64,000 bases of DNA from positions 186,001 through 250,000 of the forward strand of contig NZ_WTYL01000001.1 of NCBI RefSeq assembly GCF_009828115.1, written 5' to 3'. The stretch is from Allopontixanthobacter sediminis (lineage in GTDB: Bacteria; Pseudomonadota; Alphaproteobacteria; Sphingomonadales; Sphingomonadaceae). The first letter of the stretch is position 1, and each line of letters begins with the position of its first letter. Under the pieces are notes generated by a model. The model searched no databases. It had not been told where the DNA came from and worked only from the letters and a program-made list of their open reading frames with translations. Below, piece after piece: positions 1 through 8,998 of the stretch. Both the position numbers and the translations under genes were made by a program.

Positions 1-29
1 AGACAATCGACCTCAGCAAATCGACTGGG

Positions 30-1109
30 GTGCCAACGCGTAATCTAAAGGGGGCAGAAGTGGCCAGAGGCGTCGCCGTTGCGCATTTCGAACTTGCCGG
101 TAACCGCATCGCGCCGGGAACGAGCGAGACAATCGATATTCCCGTCAGCCGGTTATCGACGGATACGGATGTCGGGCTGCGTGTGCGCGTCCTGCATGGC
201 CGCCGGCCCGGGCCGGTCCTGTTTGTCAGCGGCAGTGTCCACGGCGACGAGATCATGGGTGTCGAGATCATCCGGCGGTTGCTCAAAGCGGTCAATCCGA
301 AGCGGTTGGCGGGCACTTTGTTGTGCATCCCGATCGTGAATGCCTACGGATTTGTCGCTCACCAGCGCTACTTGCCCGACCGACGGGACCTCAACCGGTG
401 CTTTCCTGGCTCCACTTCTGGTTCACTGGCGGCGCAGTTGGCGGACCGCTTCACCCGGGAAATCATCGCCCGCAGTGATTTCGGTATCGACGTTCACTCC
501 GCCGGGATGCACCGGGTCAACTTACCGCAGATACGCATCAGCGAAGGCCGTCCCGAGGCCGAAAGAATGGCGCAGATTTTCGGAGCCCCGGCCGTGATCG
601 TGTCGCGATTACGCGAGGGGTCGCTGCGGGAAACCGCCGCCAACCTCGGGTGCGATGTTTTGCTGCTCGAAGCGGGGGAGGCGCTGCGCTTCGATGAGTT
701 CGGCATCCGCGTCGGGGTTAGCGGAATCCTGCGCGTGATGTCGCAAATGGGGATGGGCATGCCGGAACCGCGCCAAGCGGCCGCCCGGTCGATCCAGAGC
801 AAGCGAACCATGTGGCTGCGCGCGCCGGAAGGCGGAATTTTCCGGGCGGTGAAGCAAGTTGGGTCGTTCGCGGTGGACGAGGAAATCCTCGGCTATCTGT
901 CCGATCCGTTTGGCGACCGTGACATTGAGGTTCGCACGCCGATTGGCGGGCTCATCATCGGGCGTAGCAATTTGCCGGTGGTCAACCAGGGCGACGCCCT
1001 GATCCATGTGGCGGAAGTGGAAGTTCCCGGCACGGCTCACCGGCGCCTGAACGCGATCGAAGAGGCGGCGCTGTCCGACCCGCTGTTCGATGAAGACGAG
1101 ATTGTTTGA
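30..1109 (+). CDS. Succinylglutamate desuccinylase/aspartoacylase family hydrolase
   Basis: Predicted zinc-dependent M14-type amidohydrolase that removes an acyl group from an N-acyl amino acid or related amide; the substrate cannot be named from sequence. The zinc site is visible as SVHGDE near residue 70 (H and E) and DVHSAG near residue 153 (second H). A C-terminal beta domain with RAPEGGIF and GGLIIG is typical of the bacterial branch that often sits beside RimK-like ATP-grasp genes. The start used is a GTG at 30. The frame is open to the window edge, so the true start may lie upstream. It is followed by 90 bp and then the DUF336 gene. The family is confident, the start is not. Confidence 0.8.
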   Translation: MPTRNLKGAEVARGVAVAHFELAGNRIAPGTSETIDIPVSRLSTDTDVGLRVRVLHGRRPGPVLFVSGSVHGDEIMGVEIIRRLLKAVNPKRLAGTLLCIPIVNAYGFVAHQRYLPDRRDLNRCFPGSTSGSLAAQLADRFTREIIARSDFGIDVHSAGMHRVNLPQIRISEGRPEAERMAQIFGAPAVIVSRLREGSLRETAANLGCDVLLLEAGEALRFDEFGIRVGVSGILRVMSQMGMGMPEPRQAAARSIQSKRTMWLRAPEGGIFRAVKQVGSFAVDEEILGYLSDPFGDRDIEVRTPIGGLIIGRSNLPVVNQGDALIHVAEVEVPGTAHRRLNAIEEAALSDPLFDEDEIV

Positions 1110-1199
1110 CCCGCCGCGCGTTGAAAGGCCTCGCTTCTCTCTTCCCATTTCTGGCGGGACGTGGGACTGGGCGAAATTGAAATTCAGGGGAGAGCGCCG

Positions 1200-1661
1200 A
1201 TGAGAATTGTTACCGCAGTTGGAGCGACAGCGTTGCTTGCGCTGTACCCAGCGCAGGCGCAAACGCTCAAACCCGCGCTCGATTACGTAACCGCAGCAAA
1301 AATCCGCGATGGCTGCATCGCATGGGCTGCCGAACGGAACCTTCACGTGGCAACCGCGATCTTCAATTCCGACGGGACGCTGATAACCTTTGCGAAGATG
1401 GACGGCGTGCCGGCGGCGATTGTCGAGATTGCGCAGTGGAAGGGGAAATCGGCGGCCACTTTTCAAGAAGCCTCTGCGAACACCGCAAACTGGGGCGGCC
1501 CCGCGCCTGGCATGTCGACCTGGGGCGGCGGAGTTCCATTCTTTGCCGAAGACGGCTCGCCCCTTGGCGGCGTCGGGACCTCCGGAGCGGAAACCGGCGA
1601 TGACATCGCGTGCGGCGAAGCCGGTATTGCGGCGGCCGGCATGAGGGCGAAAGCCAAATGA
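1200..1661 (+). CDS. Secreted GlcG/HbpS-like DUF336 protein
   Basis: Small exported protein of the GlcG/HbpS (DUF336) family. Some members bind haem or cofactors, but the role of this one is unknown. The ATG at 1200 follows an AGGGGAG ribosome site and opens a clear signal peptide ending near AQAQ. A longer frame from 1161 would bury that signal, so it is rejected. The mature part has the family pattern: an N-terminal helix, then a strand carrying FNSDGTLITF, then KGKSAATF, and the C-terminal GGVGTSGAETGDD. It overlaps the next gene by ATGA, so the two are translationally coupled. Confidence 0.8.
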   Translation: MRIVTAVGATALLALYPAQAQTLKPALDYVTAAKIRDGCIAWAAERNLHVATAIFNSDGTLITFAKMDGVPAAIVEIAQWKGKSAATFQEASANTANWGGPAPGMSTWGGGVPFFAEDGSPLGGVGTSGAETGDDIACGEAGIAAAGMRAKAK

Positions 1662-2335
1662 TCCCCCGCGAATTAATCGGCACGGCGCAGGTTCCCGGCG
1701 GCGAGGAGCTCAGTCTTTACAGCCATGGGCGCGATTTCATCATCGGGCTTGGCCGTAACGAACTGATGAGCACCCGGATGCAGTTTTCGGAGGAACAGCT
1801 GGCCGACCTTACCATCGACCGGCTGACCAATTCTGCGCCGCACATCCTGATCGGCGGTTACGGGATGGGTTTCACGTTGCGCGCCGCGCTGCAGCGGATC
1901 GGGGTGAAGGGCCACGCGACCGTGGTCGAACTGGTACCGCAGATCATCGAATGGGCGCATGGTCCGATGGCGGAAATGACCGGCGATTGCCTGTCCGATC
2001 CCCGTGTGACCTTGCGCATGGGCGATGTCGGGGATGCGATCGAACAGATTGCCGAAGGCGGCGAGCCGGTCGACGCGATCCTGCTGGATGTCGACAACGG
2101 GCCGGACGGGCTTGTTAGGGAAGCGAACAACCGCCTCTATTCACGCGAAGGATTGCGTTATGCGCGCCATGCCCTGACCAAAGGCGGGGTCCTGGCGATC
2201 TGGTCCGCCGCGCCGGATCACAAGTTTACCAGAAAGATCGAATCGTGCGGGTTCAACGTCGAAGTGCGCGAAGTCCGTGCCCGGCCGAACAACAAGGGTC
2301 CGCGCCACACGATCTGGTTCGCGGTTCCGCGTTAG
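1658..2335 (+). CDS. Spermidine-synthase-like SAM-dependent methyltransferase fold protein
   Basis: A 225-residue Rossmann-type protein of the spermidine synthase-like family. The nucleotide/SAM motif ILIGGYGMGFTLRAAL is near residues 64-79, the acidic end of strand 2 is VVELVPQI, and LLDVDNGPD follows strand 4. True polyamine synthases are longer and have an N-terminal beta domain, which is short here, so the substrate is open. The start ATG overlaps the TGA of the DUF336 gene, making a two-gene operon. It ends 6 bp before the convergent DUF481 gene. Confidence 0.75.
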   Translation: MIPRELIGTAQVPGGEELSLYSHGRDFIIGLGRNELMSTRMQFSEEQLADLTIDRLTNSAPHILIGGYGMGFTLRAALQRIGVKGHATVVELVPQIIEWAHGPMAEMTGDCLSDPRVTLRMGDVGDAIEQIAEGGEPVDAILLDVDNGPDGLVREANNRLYSREGLRYARHALTKGGVLAIWSAAPDHKFTRKIESCGFNVEVREVRARPNNKGPRHTIWFAVPR

Positions 2336-2341
2336 CTTCGC

Positions 2342-3265
2342 TCAGAATCCGTAGATCAGGGTAAACCGGCTGTGGGTGTCCGTCTTGACGGCGTTTAGTG
2401 GCGGGTGGCTATCATGTTCCACTTTGTAGGATAACCGCGCGGCCAGTCCGCTGCCCAGGCCTGCCTCCAGCCCGGTCGCGGCGATATATGTGCTGTTCCC
2501 CGCCTGGTAATAGACGCTGGCGTCTTCGGTTATCTTGATCCGGTCGGTCAGGCTGAAATCGAGGTCTACTGCGGCCAAGGCAGCCAGTTCGCTCTCGATT
2601 TCTCCGGTCAGGAGCTGCGTATTGCGATAGGCCGGTCCGGCGTTCACCGTGAGATAGGCGCCCTCCCGGTCGAGCACCCGGTATCCGGCGCCACCGGAGA
2701 AGGAATAGCGTGAGGAGTACCCCTGGAACCGGTCACTCTCATACTGGGTCAGTCCATACAGATAAATCTGATCCGAAAGAGAGTAGTTCGGCTCGTAAGC
2801 GGCAAGGTACTGTTCCCGGCTGGTGACGCCGTTGGTGCGCTGGTAATTGAGCTGCGCACGGAATTTGTGCCGCCAGTCGATTCCGGTCCTTTGCAGGTCC
2901 AGCCCAGCGGTCGCCCCGGTATAGCTGCTGTTGCCCGTCGCGCGAAACGCGCCGATCTCGCCCTTGCCGCTCCAGTATTCGAACACACCGGCCGACCGGA
3001 TCGCGTCTTCTTTCGCGCGCTGTTCGGCAGCCACGATTTCGGCCCTCAGCGAAGCAAACTCGCTGTCGATCTGGTCGATTTCGTCGACGGCATCGGGATT
3101 GGTCAACTTGGCCAATTCGATCACCGTGGCCACCTTTTTCGGATCACCCGTAGCGATGGCAGCGTCGATCATCGCCCGCACGGATGGCGGCAACTGTGCC
3201 AAGGCCGCCTGATGCATGCACAGGAGCGCGGACGCGGCGGCGAGTGAGGAAGTCCGGTATTTCAT
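2342..3265 (-). CDS. DUF481 outer-membrane beta-barrel protein
   Basis: A 307-residue exported protein with a signal peptide ending near ALAQ, a charged helical region (about residues 25-90) and a C-terminal DUF481 (YdiY-type) beta-barrel that ends in the aromatic-terminated LIYGF expected of outer-membrane proteins. The barrel has alternating strands such as SYTGATAGLDLQRTG. Function is unknown. Its start lies only 4 bp downstream of the DUF1993 stop on the same strand, so the two are probably cotranscribed. Confidence 0.8.
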   Translation of the reverse strand: MKYRTSSLAAASALLCMHQAALAQLPPSVRAMIDAAIATGDPKKVATVIELAKLTNPDAVDEIDQIDSEFASLRAEIVAAEQRAKEDAIRSAGVFEYWSGKGEIGAFRATGNSSYTGATAGLDLQRTGIDWRHKFRAQLNYQRTNGVTSREQYLAAYEPNYSLSDQIYLYGLTQYESDRFQGYSSRYSFSGGAGYRVLDREGAYLTVNAGPAYRNTQLLTGEIESELAALAAVDLDFSLTDRIKITEDASVYYQAGNSTYIAATGLEAGLGSGLAARLSYKVEHDSHPPLNAVKTDTHSRFTLIYGF

Positions 3266-3269
3266 TACC

Positions 3270-3794
3270 CTAGCCCTTCAGGCGCAATCTGCCGAGGTAG
3301 TCGGTCTTGCCAAGCGGCAGGCCCTTCATACGCAGGATGTCGTAGGCCGTGCTGGAGTGAAAGTAGAAATTCGGTTGAGCAAAGCTGAGCAGAAAATCCT
3401 GCCCGGAGAAATCGATCCGATACTTGCCGGGAATCTCAAACCTCATGTCCTTGTCGGCGAGTTGTTCGAGTTCCGCTTCCGAAACCGCTTCCAGTTCGCC
3501 TGAAGCTTTTCTCAGCGTATCCCGCAAGCCGTCGAAACTGTCGGGGAAGGGGCTCATGTCCGGCATGAACACGCCTTCGCGAACACCGGCGATGGCCTGT
3601 GACGAATGGGACCAGCAGCTTTTCACCTGATAAGCGAAAGGCAGCATGTTATCCACCAGCCGTGAACCGATGATTTCGCCATGCGGAATGGAGTTTTCGT
3701 CACAATGCGCCTCTGCCTTGTCGACCAGTTTGTGCACCGATCCGATGATCTGCAGCATGCTGGGGATGAGGGCAGAATGGAGTGAAAGCGCCAT
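3270..3794 (-). CDS. DUF1993 family protein
   Basis: A 174-residue cytosolic helical protein matching the DUF1993 family (MALSLHSALIPSMLQ at the start, YDILRMKGLPLGKTDYLG at the end). The family resembles DinB-like helical bundles, but no activity is established. The ATG at 3794 is preceded by AAGGA with good spacing. A start at 3824 would add ten residues without a ribosome site. It is 70 bp downstream of modC and may be the next gene in that transcript. Confidence 0.8.
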   Translation of the reverse strand: MALSLHSALIPSMLQIIGSVHKLVDKAEAHCDENSIPHGEIIGSRLVDNMLPFAYQVKSCWSHSSQAIAGVREGVFMPDMSPFPDSFDGLRDTLRKASGELEAVSEAELEQLADKDMRFEIPGKYRIDFSGQDFLLSFAQPNFYFHSSTAYDILRMKGLPLGKTDYLGRLRLKG

Positions 3795-3864
3795 GGAGTG
3801 TCCTTGCTGGGTTTCTTGCCCCATCTCCTAGCGGCGGGGCATGTGCCGGGGCAAGCGCGCTTTT

Positions 3865-4494
3865 CTAACGAGGGGCGAGTTGCAGGATGGTATCGGTAAG
3901 CCGCGCCGTTTCTTCCGGCTGGTGGCTGACATAGATCATGGGAATGCCGATCGCGGTGCCGAGATGTTCGATCATGGTCAGGATTTCCGCCGCGCGTTCC
4001 TGATCGAGCGACGAGAGCGGCTCGTCCAGTAGCAGGAAACGCGGATGGGCAAACACCGCGCGGGCAATTGCTACCCGGCGGATTTCGCCGCCCGACAGGC
4101 TGGCGGGCCAACGGTCCAGCAGGCTGCCGATGCCGAGAGTCTCGATGATCCGCTCGCGGTCGACGCCCGAGTGACCGGCCTGGCGCAGTCGTTCGCCATA
4201 GGCCAAATTGGCCGCCACCCGAAGATGATTGAACAGCCGCGCATCCTGGAACACGTATCCCGCGCCCCGCTGTTCGACCCGGATGGAGATGCGCTCTGTG
4301 CTGTCGAACAGCACACGGCCGCCGATCACGATCTTGCCGGTTTCCGGCGTGATCAGGCCGGCAATACAATTGAGCAATGTCGTCTTGCCCACTCCGGAAG
4401 GGCCGGTGACCGCGATGCGAGGGACCTGACTGGCAAAATCCACCGACAGGCGGCAATCGCCGACCGTGTGGTTCAGTACAATCTCAAACGACAT
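3865..4494 (-). CDS. modC: Molybdate ABC transporter ATPase, short form
   Basis: ATPase subunit of the molybdate importer. It shows Walker A GPSGVGKTTLL near residue 31, the signature LSGGEIRRVAIARA, Walker B RFLLLDEP and the switch His in VSHQPEE. At 209 residues it is far shorter than classical ModC (about 350) because the C-terminal TOBE/Mop molybdate-binding domain is absent, so any regulation through that domain is lost. The start at 4494 is inside the end of modB (11-bp overlap), giving a coupled modA-modB-modC operon. Confidence 0.9.
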   Translation of the reverse strand: MSFEIVLNHTVGDCRLSVDFASQVPRIAVTGPSGVGKTTLLNCIAGLITPETGKIVIGGRVLFDSTERISIRVEQRGAGYVFQDARLFNHLRVAANLAYGERLRQAGHSGVDRERIIETLGIGSLLDRWPASLSGGEIRRVAIARAVFAHPRFLLLDEPLSSLDQERAAEILTMIEHLGTAIGIPMIYVSHQPEETARLTDTILQLAPR

Positions 4495-5176
4495 GGCTAC
4501 GCCCATTGGTGCTGCGCCTGATAAGCCATTCGCTGACCAGCAGCGCGGCCAGCGACAACAGGATGGAGATGATTGCCAACCGGGTGACGGCTCCTTCGCC
4601 GCCCGGCACTTGCAGTCCGGTATAGATTGCCAGCGGCAGGGTGCGCGTTTCGCCGGGTATATTCGCGGCAAAGGTTATCGTAGCGCCGAATTCGCCCAAT
4701 GATCGGGTGAAGCCAAGGACGGCGCCAGCCATTATCCCGGGCAGCGTCAGGGGCAGGGTGATGGTCCGGAAGGCGTACCACCGGCTGGCACCAAGCGTTC
4801 GCGCCGCTGCGACCAGCCGCCGGTCGACCGCGTCGATCGACAGGCGCATGGCACGAACCATTAGCGGTAACGCCATGACCGCTGCAGCCACTGCCGCACC
4901 GGTCCACTGGAATACCAGGGTGACGCCCAGATATTCTTCGAGCATGGCACCGATCGGTCCCCTGCGCCCTAGCAGGATAAGGAGCAGCCAGCCGGTGACC
5001 ACTGGCGGAACGACCAGCGGCAGGTGCACCAGCGCGTCCAGCAGGCTGCGGCCGGGAAATTGCCGGCGGGCGAGCAGCCATGCCAAGGCATAGGCAACCG
5101 GCAGGGTGCCGAGAACCGCGACGAGGCTGACCTTGAGCGAAAGCTGGATTATCGCCCACTCGGCGGCCGTGATCAT
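4484..5176 (-). CDS. modB: Molybdate ABC transporter permease
   Basis: A 230-residue integral membrane permease with about five to six transmembrane helices and the EAA-type cytoplasmic loop (AARTLGASRWYAFRTITLP) that contacts the ATPase. GFTRSLGEFGATI after it is characteristic of ModB/CysU permeases. The ATG at 5176 overlaps the modA stop (ATGA). A longer frame running to 6007 only reads through modA in the wrong frame. It imports molybdate delivered by ModA. Confidence 0.92.
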   Translation of the reverse strand: MITAAEWAIIQLSLKVSLVAVLGTLPVAYALAWLLARRQFPGRSLLDALVHLPLVVPPVVTGWLLLILLGRRGPIGAMLEEYLGVTLVFQWTGAAVAAAVMALPLMVRAMRLSIDAVDRRLVAAARTLGASRWYAFRTITLPLTLPGIMAGAVLGFTRSLGEFGATITFAANIPGETRTLPLAIYTGLQVPGGEGAVTRLAIISILLSLAALLVSEWLIRRSTNGRSHVV

Positions 5177-5946
5177 CGCTCCGCCAGCCTCGTGAAACCG
5201 TAGCGGGCAAAGATGACTTCCGCTTCCGCTGACGCGATGAACGCCAGGAAACCAGACGCGTCGGGGTGGGACGAACTGGCGAGCATGGCCACGGGATAGC
5301 GGATCGGCGGCTGGCTTCCCTCGGGGATTGCGGCCGCCATCCGGACCTTGTCCGACGCTGCCAGATCGGTCGAATAGACCACACCAAACGGGGCCTCCCC
5401 GGCTTCCACCAGCGCGAGTGCGGCGCGGACATTCTCCGCTGGGGCGACTTTCCGGGCCAATTTGTCCCACAGCCCCATCGATTCCAGCGCCATACGGCCA
5501 TACCGGCCGGCTGGAACCGTATCCGGGTCTGCCATAGCGAGCCGGTCGTTGCCCAACAGGGCGGGCAGGTTCGCGAGATCGTCCGCTACCCCGGTGTTTG
5601 ATCCCGCGGGAGCGACCAACACCAGCGTATTGCCCAGCAGCGCGCGCCGGGTGCCGGCAGCAAGCAGGTTTTCGATTTCCAACCGGTCCATCCATAGCTC
5701 GTCCGCGAGCAGTATCACATCCGCCGGAGCACCAGCCGAGACCTGCCGTGCGGTCGCGGGGGACCCAGCGAACGACAGCTGCGGGCGGCTGTGCCCCTTC
5801 GCTGCCCAGCCATCCGCGACCTCCCCCAGCGCTTCCTGCAAGCTGGACGGCCCGAGGATCACCGGACCGGTCGGCGCAGCTTGGTTGTCGCTGCATGCCG
5901 CGAGTAAAAGCGCCAGAATCGCGAGGAGCCGTGCGGGCAGGGTCAT
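5173..5946 (-). CDS. modA: Molybdate-binding lipoprotein
   Basis: Extracytoplasmic solute-binding protein of the molybdate importer, 257 residues. The N-terminus is a lipoprotein signal with lipobox LLAAC (Cys18). Family motifs follow: GPSSLQEALGEVADGW, FAGSPATARQVSAGAPAD and the TVPAGRYG segment. It is the first gene of modABC. I see no obvious molybdenum riboswitch in the 126 bp upstream, most of which is the gcrA terminator. Confidence 0.92.
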   Translation of the reverse strand: MTLPARLLAILALLLAACSDNQAAPTGPVILGPSSLQEALGEVADGWAAKGHSRPQLSFAGSPATARQVSAGAPADVILLADELWMDRLEIENLLAAGTRRALLGNTLVLVAPAGSNTGVADDLANLPALLGNDRLAMADPDTVPAGRYGRMALESMGLWDKLARKVAPAENVRAALALVEAGEAPFGVVYSTDLAASDKVRMAAAIPEGSQPPIRYPVAMLASSSHPDASGFLAFIASAEAEVIFARYGFTRLAER

Positions 5947-6022
5947 CCCGTGTCGATGCGGCAGACTTGCATTGCAAGCAAGGGCAAGACGGACGCGAAA
6001 ACGCCAAACCGCGCGGCCAAAC

Positions 6023-6049
6023 GAAAACGGCCCGCCAATTGGCGGGCCG
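6023..6049 (-). terminator. Rho-independent terminator of gcrA
   Basis: Perfect 9-bp inverted repeat CGGCCCGCC-AATT-GGCGGGCCG followed on the minus strand by a T run, lying 24 bp after the gcrA stop codon. It should also insulate modA from gcrA read-through. Confidence 0.85.
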
Positions 6050-6073
6050 CTAAACGTATTTCATGAACCCGGA

Positions 6074-6775
6074 TTAGCGGACCCGCGGGCCGCCAAACGG
6101 CAAGGGTGGGGGCGGGCGCCGTGAACCGCGGGGCAGCTGTGCCTGGAACGCCCGTCCGCAATGCTCGACGCAATAAGGGAAACCGGGGTTCACGTCCTGT
6201 CCGCAGAAGTGAAAATCGGGCTCTCCGGGATGACCCATCGGCCACCGGCAGACCTTGTCGTTCAGGTCGAGCAACGTGGTCTTGCCGGCGATTGAGGGGC
6301 TTGGCTTGGCCGGAACGAGCCGGCGCGGCGGAGCGGGGGGAATTGGTGGCTGCTGGTCACCCGGACCCTGCCGCAGGAAGCCGCCGGGGCCGACCGAAAC
6401 TATTTTCGGCAGGTTGTTCGACGGGTTCGGCATCGGCTGCGACGGGATGTCCTTGCCTTCCGGCGTGGCATGCGAAGCTACCGGCGGGACCGGACGCGGC
6501 GGATGCTTGGCGGCCTGCGGACGTACCGGTGCGGGCCGGGCGGCCGGTTTCGGGGCCGCCTTCTTCGCAGCGGGCTTGGGGGCAGGGGTCTTCGGATCGG
6601 CCTTCTTGTCATTGGCCTTGACCGGGGACGGACGCGACTTCAGGCCAAGGCGATGCGCCTTGCCAATCACGGCGTTCCGGCTCACGCCGCCCAGTTCCTC
6701 GGCGATCTGGCTGGCGGTCGATCCGCCTTCCCACATCTTCTTCAGGGTACCAATCCGCTCGTCAGTCCAGCTCAT
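6074..6775 (-). CDS. gcrA: GcrA cell-cycle regulator
   Basis: Alphaproteobacterial master regulator that binds methylated GANTC sites and sigma70-RNA polymerase. The N-terminal DNA-binding domain is diagnostic: MSWTDERIGTLKKMWEGG, then the helix-turn-helix SRNAVIGKAHRLGL. A long Lys/Pro/Ala-rich disordered linker (about residues 50-150) precedes a conserved C-terminal domain with CRWPMGHPGE and FCGQ. At 233 residues it is somewhat longer than Caulobacter GcrA because of the linker. It is divergent from the ABC-2 permease gene, with a 73-bp gap. Confidence 0.95.
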   Translation of the reverse strand: MSWTDERIGTLKKMWEGGSTASQIAEELGGVSRNAVIGKAHRLGLKSRPSPVKANDKKADPKTPAPKPAAKKAAPKPAARPAPVRPQAAKHPPRPVPPVASHATPEGKDIPSQPMPNPSNNLPKIVSVGPGGFLRQGPGDQQPPIPPAPPRRLVPAKPSPSIAGKTTLLDLNDKVCRWPMGHPGEPDFHFCGQDVNPGFPYCVEHCGRAFQAQLPRGSRRPPPPLPFGGPRVR

Positions 6776-6848
6776 TCAAAACGTTCCAATAATAAAACAG
6801 CGTTCGCCGGACTTGCCAGCACAACCTGTTCGCACTAGGCGCGCCGTC

Positions 6849-7766
6849 ATGGCCGATCAAGCCCGCACCCAACAAAACACTGAAAAGACCGGAAGCGACG
6901 CACGCGGTTCCGGAAGCTTCACTGACGGTAGTAACCGGTTCAGCCCGCGCGGCGTGCCGATCATTCACGGCATCAATCGCATCGGGTTGTGGAGTCTCTA
7001 TATTAAGGAGGTTCGGCGATTTCTCAAGGTGCAGACGCAGACGATTTGGGCTCCGGCCGTTACAACCTTGCTGTTTCTGGTGATATTCACCGTTGCACTG
7101 GGCGGCGCGGGGGGCAGACCGGGACGTGAAGTGCTCGGCGTTCCCTTCGCCACCTTCGTTGCGCCGGGCCTGATCGTGATGGGCATGATGCAGAACGCCT
7201 TCGCCAATTCCAGCTTCTCGCTGCTCGCGGGCAAGATCCAGGGCACGATCATCGACATCCTGATGCCGCCGCTGTCGGAAGGCGAACTCATGGCCGGTAT
7301 CGTCATGGCCGCAGTCACCCGGGCTATTTTGGTAGGTTTGGCTGTCGGTCTGGCGATGTCGCTGTGGCCGGGCGTGTCGCTGGCGATGGCGCACCCGTGG
7401 GCGGTCGCGTGGTTCGGCTTGATGGGCGCGGCGATGCTTGCGTTGATGGGCCTGCTCGCGTCTATCTGGGCGGAGAAATTCGACCACAACGCGGCGGTCA
7501 CCAATTTCGTCATCGCGCCGCTGTCGCTGCTTTCAGGCACGTTTTACGTGATCGACAATCTTTCCCCGCTGTTCCAGACTATCAGCCGCTTCAACCCGTT
7601 CTTCTACGTAATCTCCGGTTTCCGCTTCGGATTTCTCGGCCAGAGCGATATCGGCGACACCAACACCGCGGTACTGGGTGCGGCTATCGGCCTGGGTGTG
7701 CTGAACGTTGTGCTGGCGATTGTGTGCTACAAAGTCCTTCGCTCCGGTTGGAAACTGAAGGACTGA
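6849..7766 (+). CDS. ABC-2 type transporter permease
   Basis: A 305-residue permease of the ABC-2 (YadH-like) superfamily. After a polar N-terminus of about 55 residues come roughly six transmembrane helices, with the family signature ISRFNPFFYVISGFRFGFLG near residue 255. Such permeases export lipids, polysaccharides or drugs together with a separate ATPase. No ATPase gene is adjacent in this window, so the partner must lie elsewhere. The start ATG at 6849 is chosen from family alignment length; its ribosome site is weak. Confidence 0.85.
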   Translation: MADQARTQQNTEKTGSDARGSGSFTDGSNRFSPRGVPIIHGINRIGLWSLYIKEVRRFLKVQTQTIWAPAVTTLLFLVIFTVALGGAGGRPGREVLGVPFATFVAPGLIVMGMMQNAFANSSFSLLAGKIQGTIIDILMPPLSEGELMAGIVMAAVTRAILVGLAVGLAMSLWPGVSLAMAHPWAVAWFGLMGAAMLALMGLLASIWAEKFDHNAAVTNFVIAPLSLLSGTFYVIDNLSPLFQTISRFNPFFYVISGFRFGFLGQSDIGDTNTAVLGAAIGLGVLNVVLAIVCYKVLRSGWKLKD

Positions 7767-7770
7767 GACT

Positions 7771-8361
7771 TCAGCCGGCTGCCGGTCGGGATGCGCGTTC
7801 GATCATTTTTCGCACGGCCTGTTCCGCTTCCATCACATTGCTGACTTCGCCGATGCTGAAGGTTTCGATCTTGGGGTCGCCGTCGCTGTCGCGGCCTACG
7901 CCGGTGGCGATCTTGAGGGTTCCGCTGCCATCGCTCTTTTCGACGCGATTGATCGTGCCAACGCGTTCGGCGGCCACCGTCTCGGAATTCAATGTCCGGC
8001 CCAGTCGCAGGCGGATCATGCGGCTGTCGGTAACGGCGAAGATCGTACGCCGCGCCGCGTAAAGCGGCCACAGCGGGATAGCCATAAGCCCAAGGCCGAC
8101 CAGTACGAAGGGCACTCCGAAAAGAGGAAATACCCAGCTGACAACGGCAAACTCGCCTTCTTGGGATGCCTGCGCTCCTGCCGTTGCGAAGGTCATCCAT
8201 GCTGCAGCGAAGGCGGTCCATGGTACCGCAAAAAACCAGATGCCAAAATGACCTAATTGCACGCGCCGAAGCGGCCTGCCTTGCCACAGGATACGCTCCG
8301 CACGGTGCAATTCCCTCGCCAGCGCGAGATCGAGTGCATCGGTGGCGGGAACGTGCTCCAT
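7771..8361 (-). CDS. PH-domain membrane protein
   Basis: A 196-residue inner-membrane protein with two hydrophobic helices (about residues 38-62 and 75-100) followed by a bacterial PH-like domain: FAVTDSRMIRL, then strands ending in IETFSIGEVSNVMEAEQ. Its function is unknown; similar proteins are scattered in alphaproteobacteria. It lies convergent to the ABC-2 permease with a 4-bp gap. Confidence 0.7.
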   Translation of the reverse strand: MEHVPATDALDLALARELHRAERILWQGRPLRRVQLGHFGIWFFAVPWTAFAAAWMTFATAGAQASQEGEFAVVSWVFPLFGVPFVLVGLGLMAIPLWPLYAARRTIFAVTDSRMIRLRLGRTLNSETVAAERVGTINRVEKSDGSGTLKIATGVGRDSDGDPKIETFSIGEVSNVMEAEQAVRKMIERASRPAAG

Positions 8362-8430
8362 ACACGCAATTTAGCGCGCAATTCTTGCAATTGGATTGAC
8401 GTCAAACCGGGCAGCCAAGGCAGGCCGCAA

Positions 8431-8811
8431 TTAATGGGTCAGCGAACGCCGCATCCGGTAACGACCGTTTTCGAAATCACTGAACAATTCCGCGACGCTG
8501 GGATGATCCACCGGCCCTCCTTCCGCATCGGCCAGCAAGTTCTGCTGACTGACATAAGCGACGTAAGACGATTCCTCGTTTTCGGCCAGGAGGTGGTAGT
8601 ATGGCTGTTCCCGCTTCGGGCGGATGTGCTTGGGAATGGATTCGTACCATTCCTCGCTGTTTGCGAACACCGGGTCGATATCGAAGATGACACCCCGGAA
8701 ATCGAACATCCGGTGGCGTACAACATCGCCGATGCCAAAACGGGCAACTGCGCGCTGGGGGACATCGATAGTGCGGCCAGCGGCGGCGGAAAAGAACTGC
8801 GTACGTGCCAT
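8431..8811 (-). CDS. hspQ: Heat shock protein HspQ
   Basis: A 126-residue protein with the HspQ hallmark sequence: FGIGDVVRHRMFDFRGVIFD, then DPVF, KREQPYYHLLAENEE and TYVAYVSQQNLL-like YVAYVSQQNLL. In enterobacteria HspQ is a hemimethylated-DNA binding protein and a specificity factor for Lon-dependent proteolysis. The alphaproteobacterial form keeps the core and adds about 15 residues at the N-terminus. It is a monocistronic gene between the PH-domain gene and the tRNA. Confidence 0.92.
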   Translation of the reverse strand: MARTQFFSAAAGRTIDVPQRAVARFGIGDVVRHRMFDFRGVIFDIDPVFANSEEWYESIPKHIRPKREQPYYHLLAENEESSYVAYVSQQNLLADAEGGPVDHPSVAELFSDFENGRYRMRRSLTH

Positions 8812-8998
8812 TGGTTACGAATATAGGCTTTCGCACATGCGAAACAAGCCACTTGCGATGGGGCGCTACCGGCTGGCGACGCGATTGATAGTTGCCCGCG
8901 CGACTAAGGGCTTGGCAAGCTGCCGACCTTCCGCTAACCGGCGCGCTCCCGAATAGACTTGGGGGCAGGCCCGACCGGCCAGTTCCCGAATGCGCCGC

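Noticed and set aside
2-43. Frame that could be the last 13 codons of an upstream gene, overlapping the aspartoacylase start by 14 bp
   Set aside because: Too short to identify, and the aspartoacylase frame is itself open to the window edge, so either reading is possible.
4484-6007. 507-codon minus-strand frame across modB and modA
   Set aside because: Only its last 230 codons are ModB; the rest is the wrong frame of modA, which has a lipoprotein signal and full family motifs in another frame.
6255-6848. Long open extension upstream of the ABC-2 permease
   Set aside because: It is antisense to gcrA, and the permease family starts near 6849.
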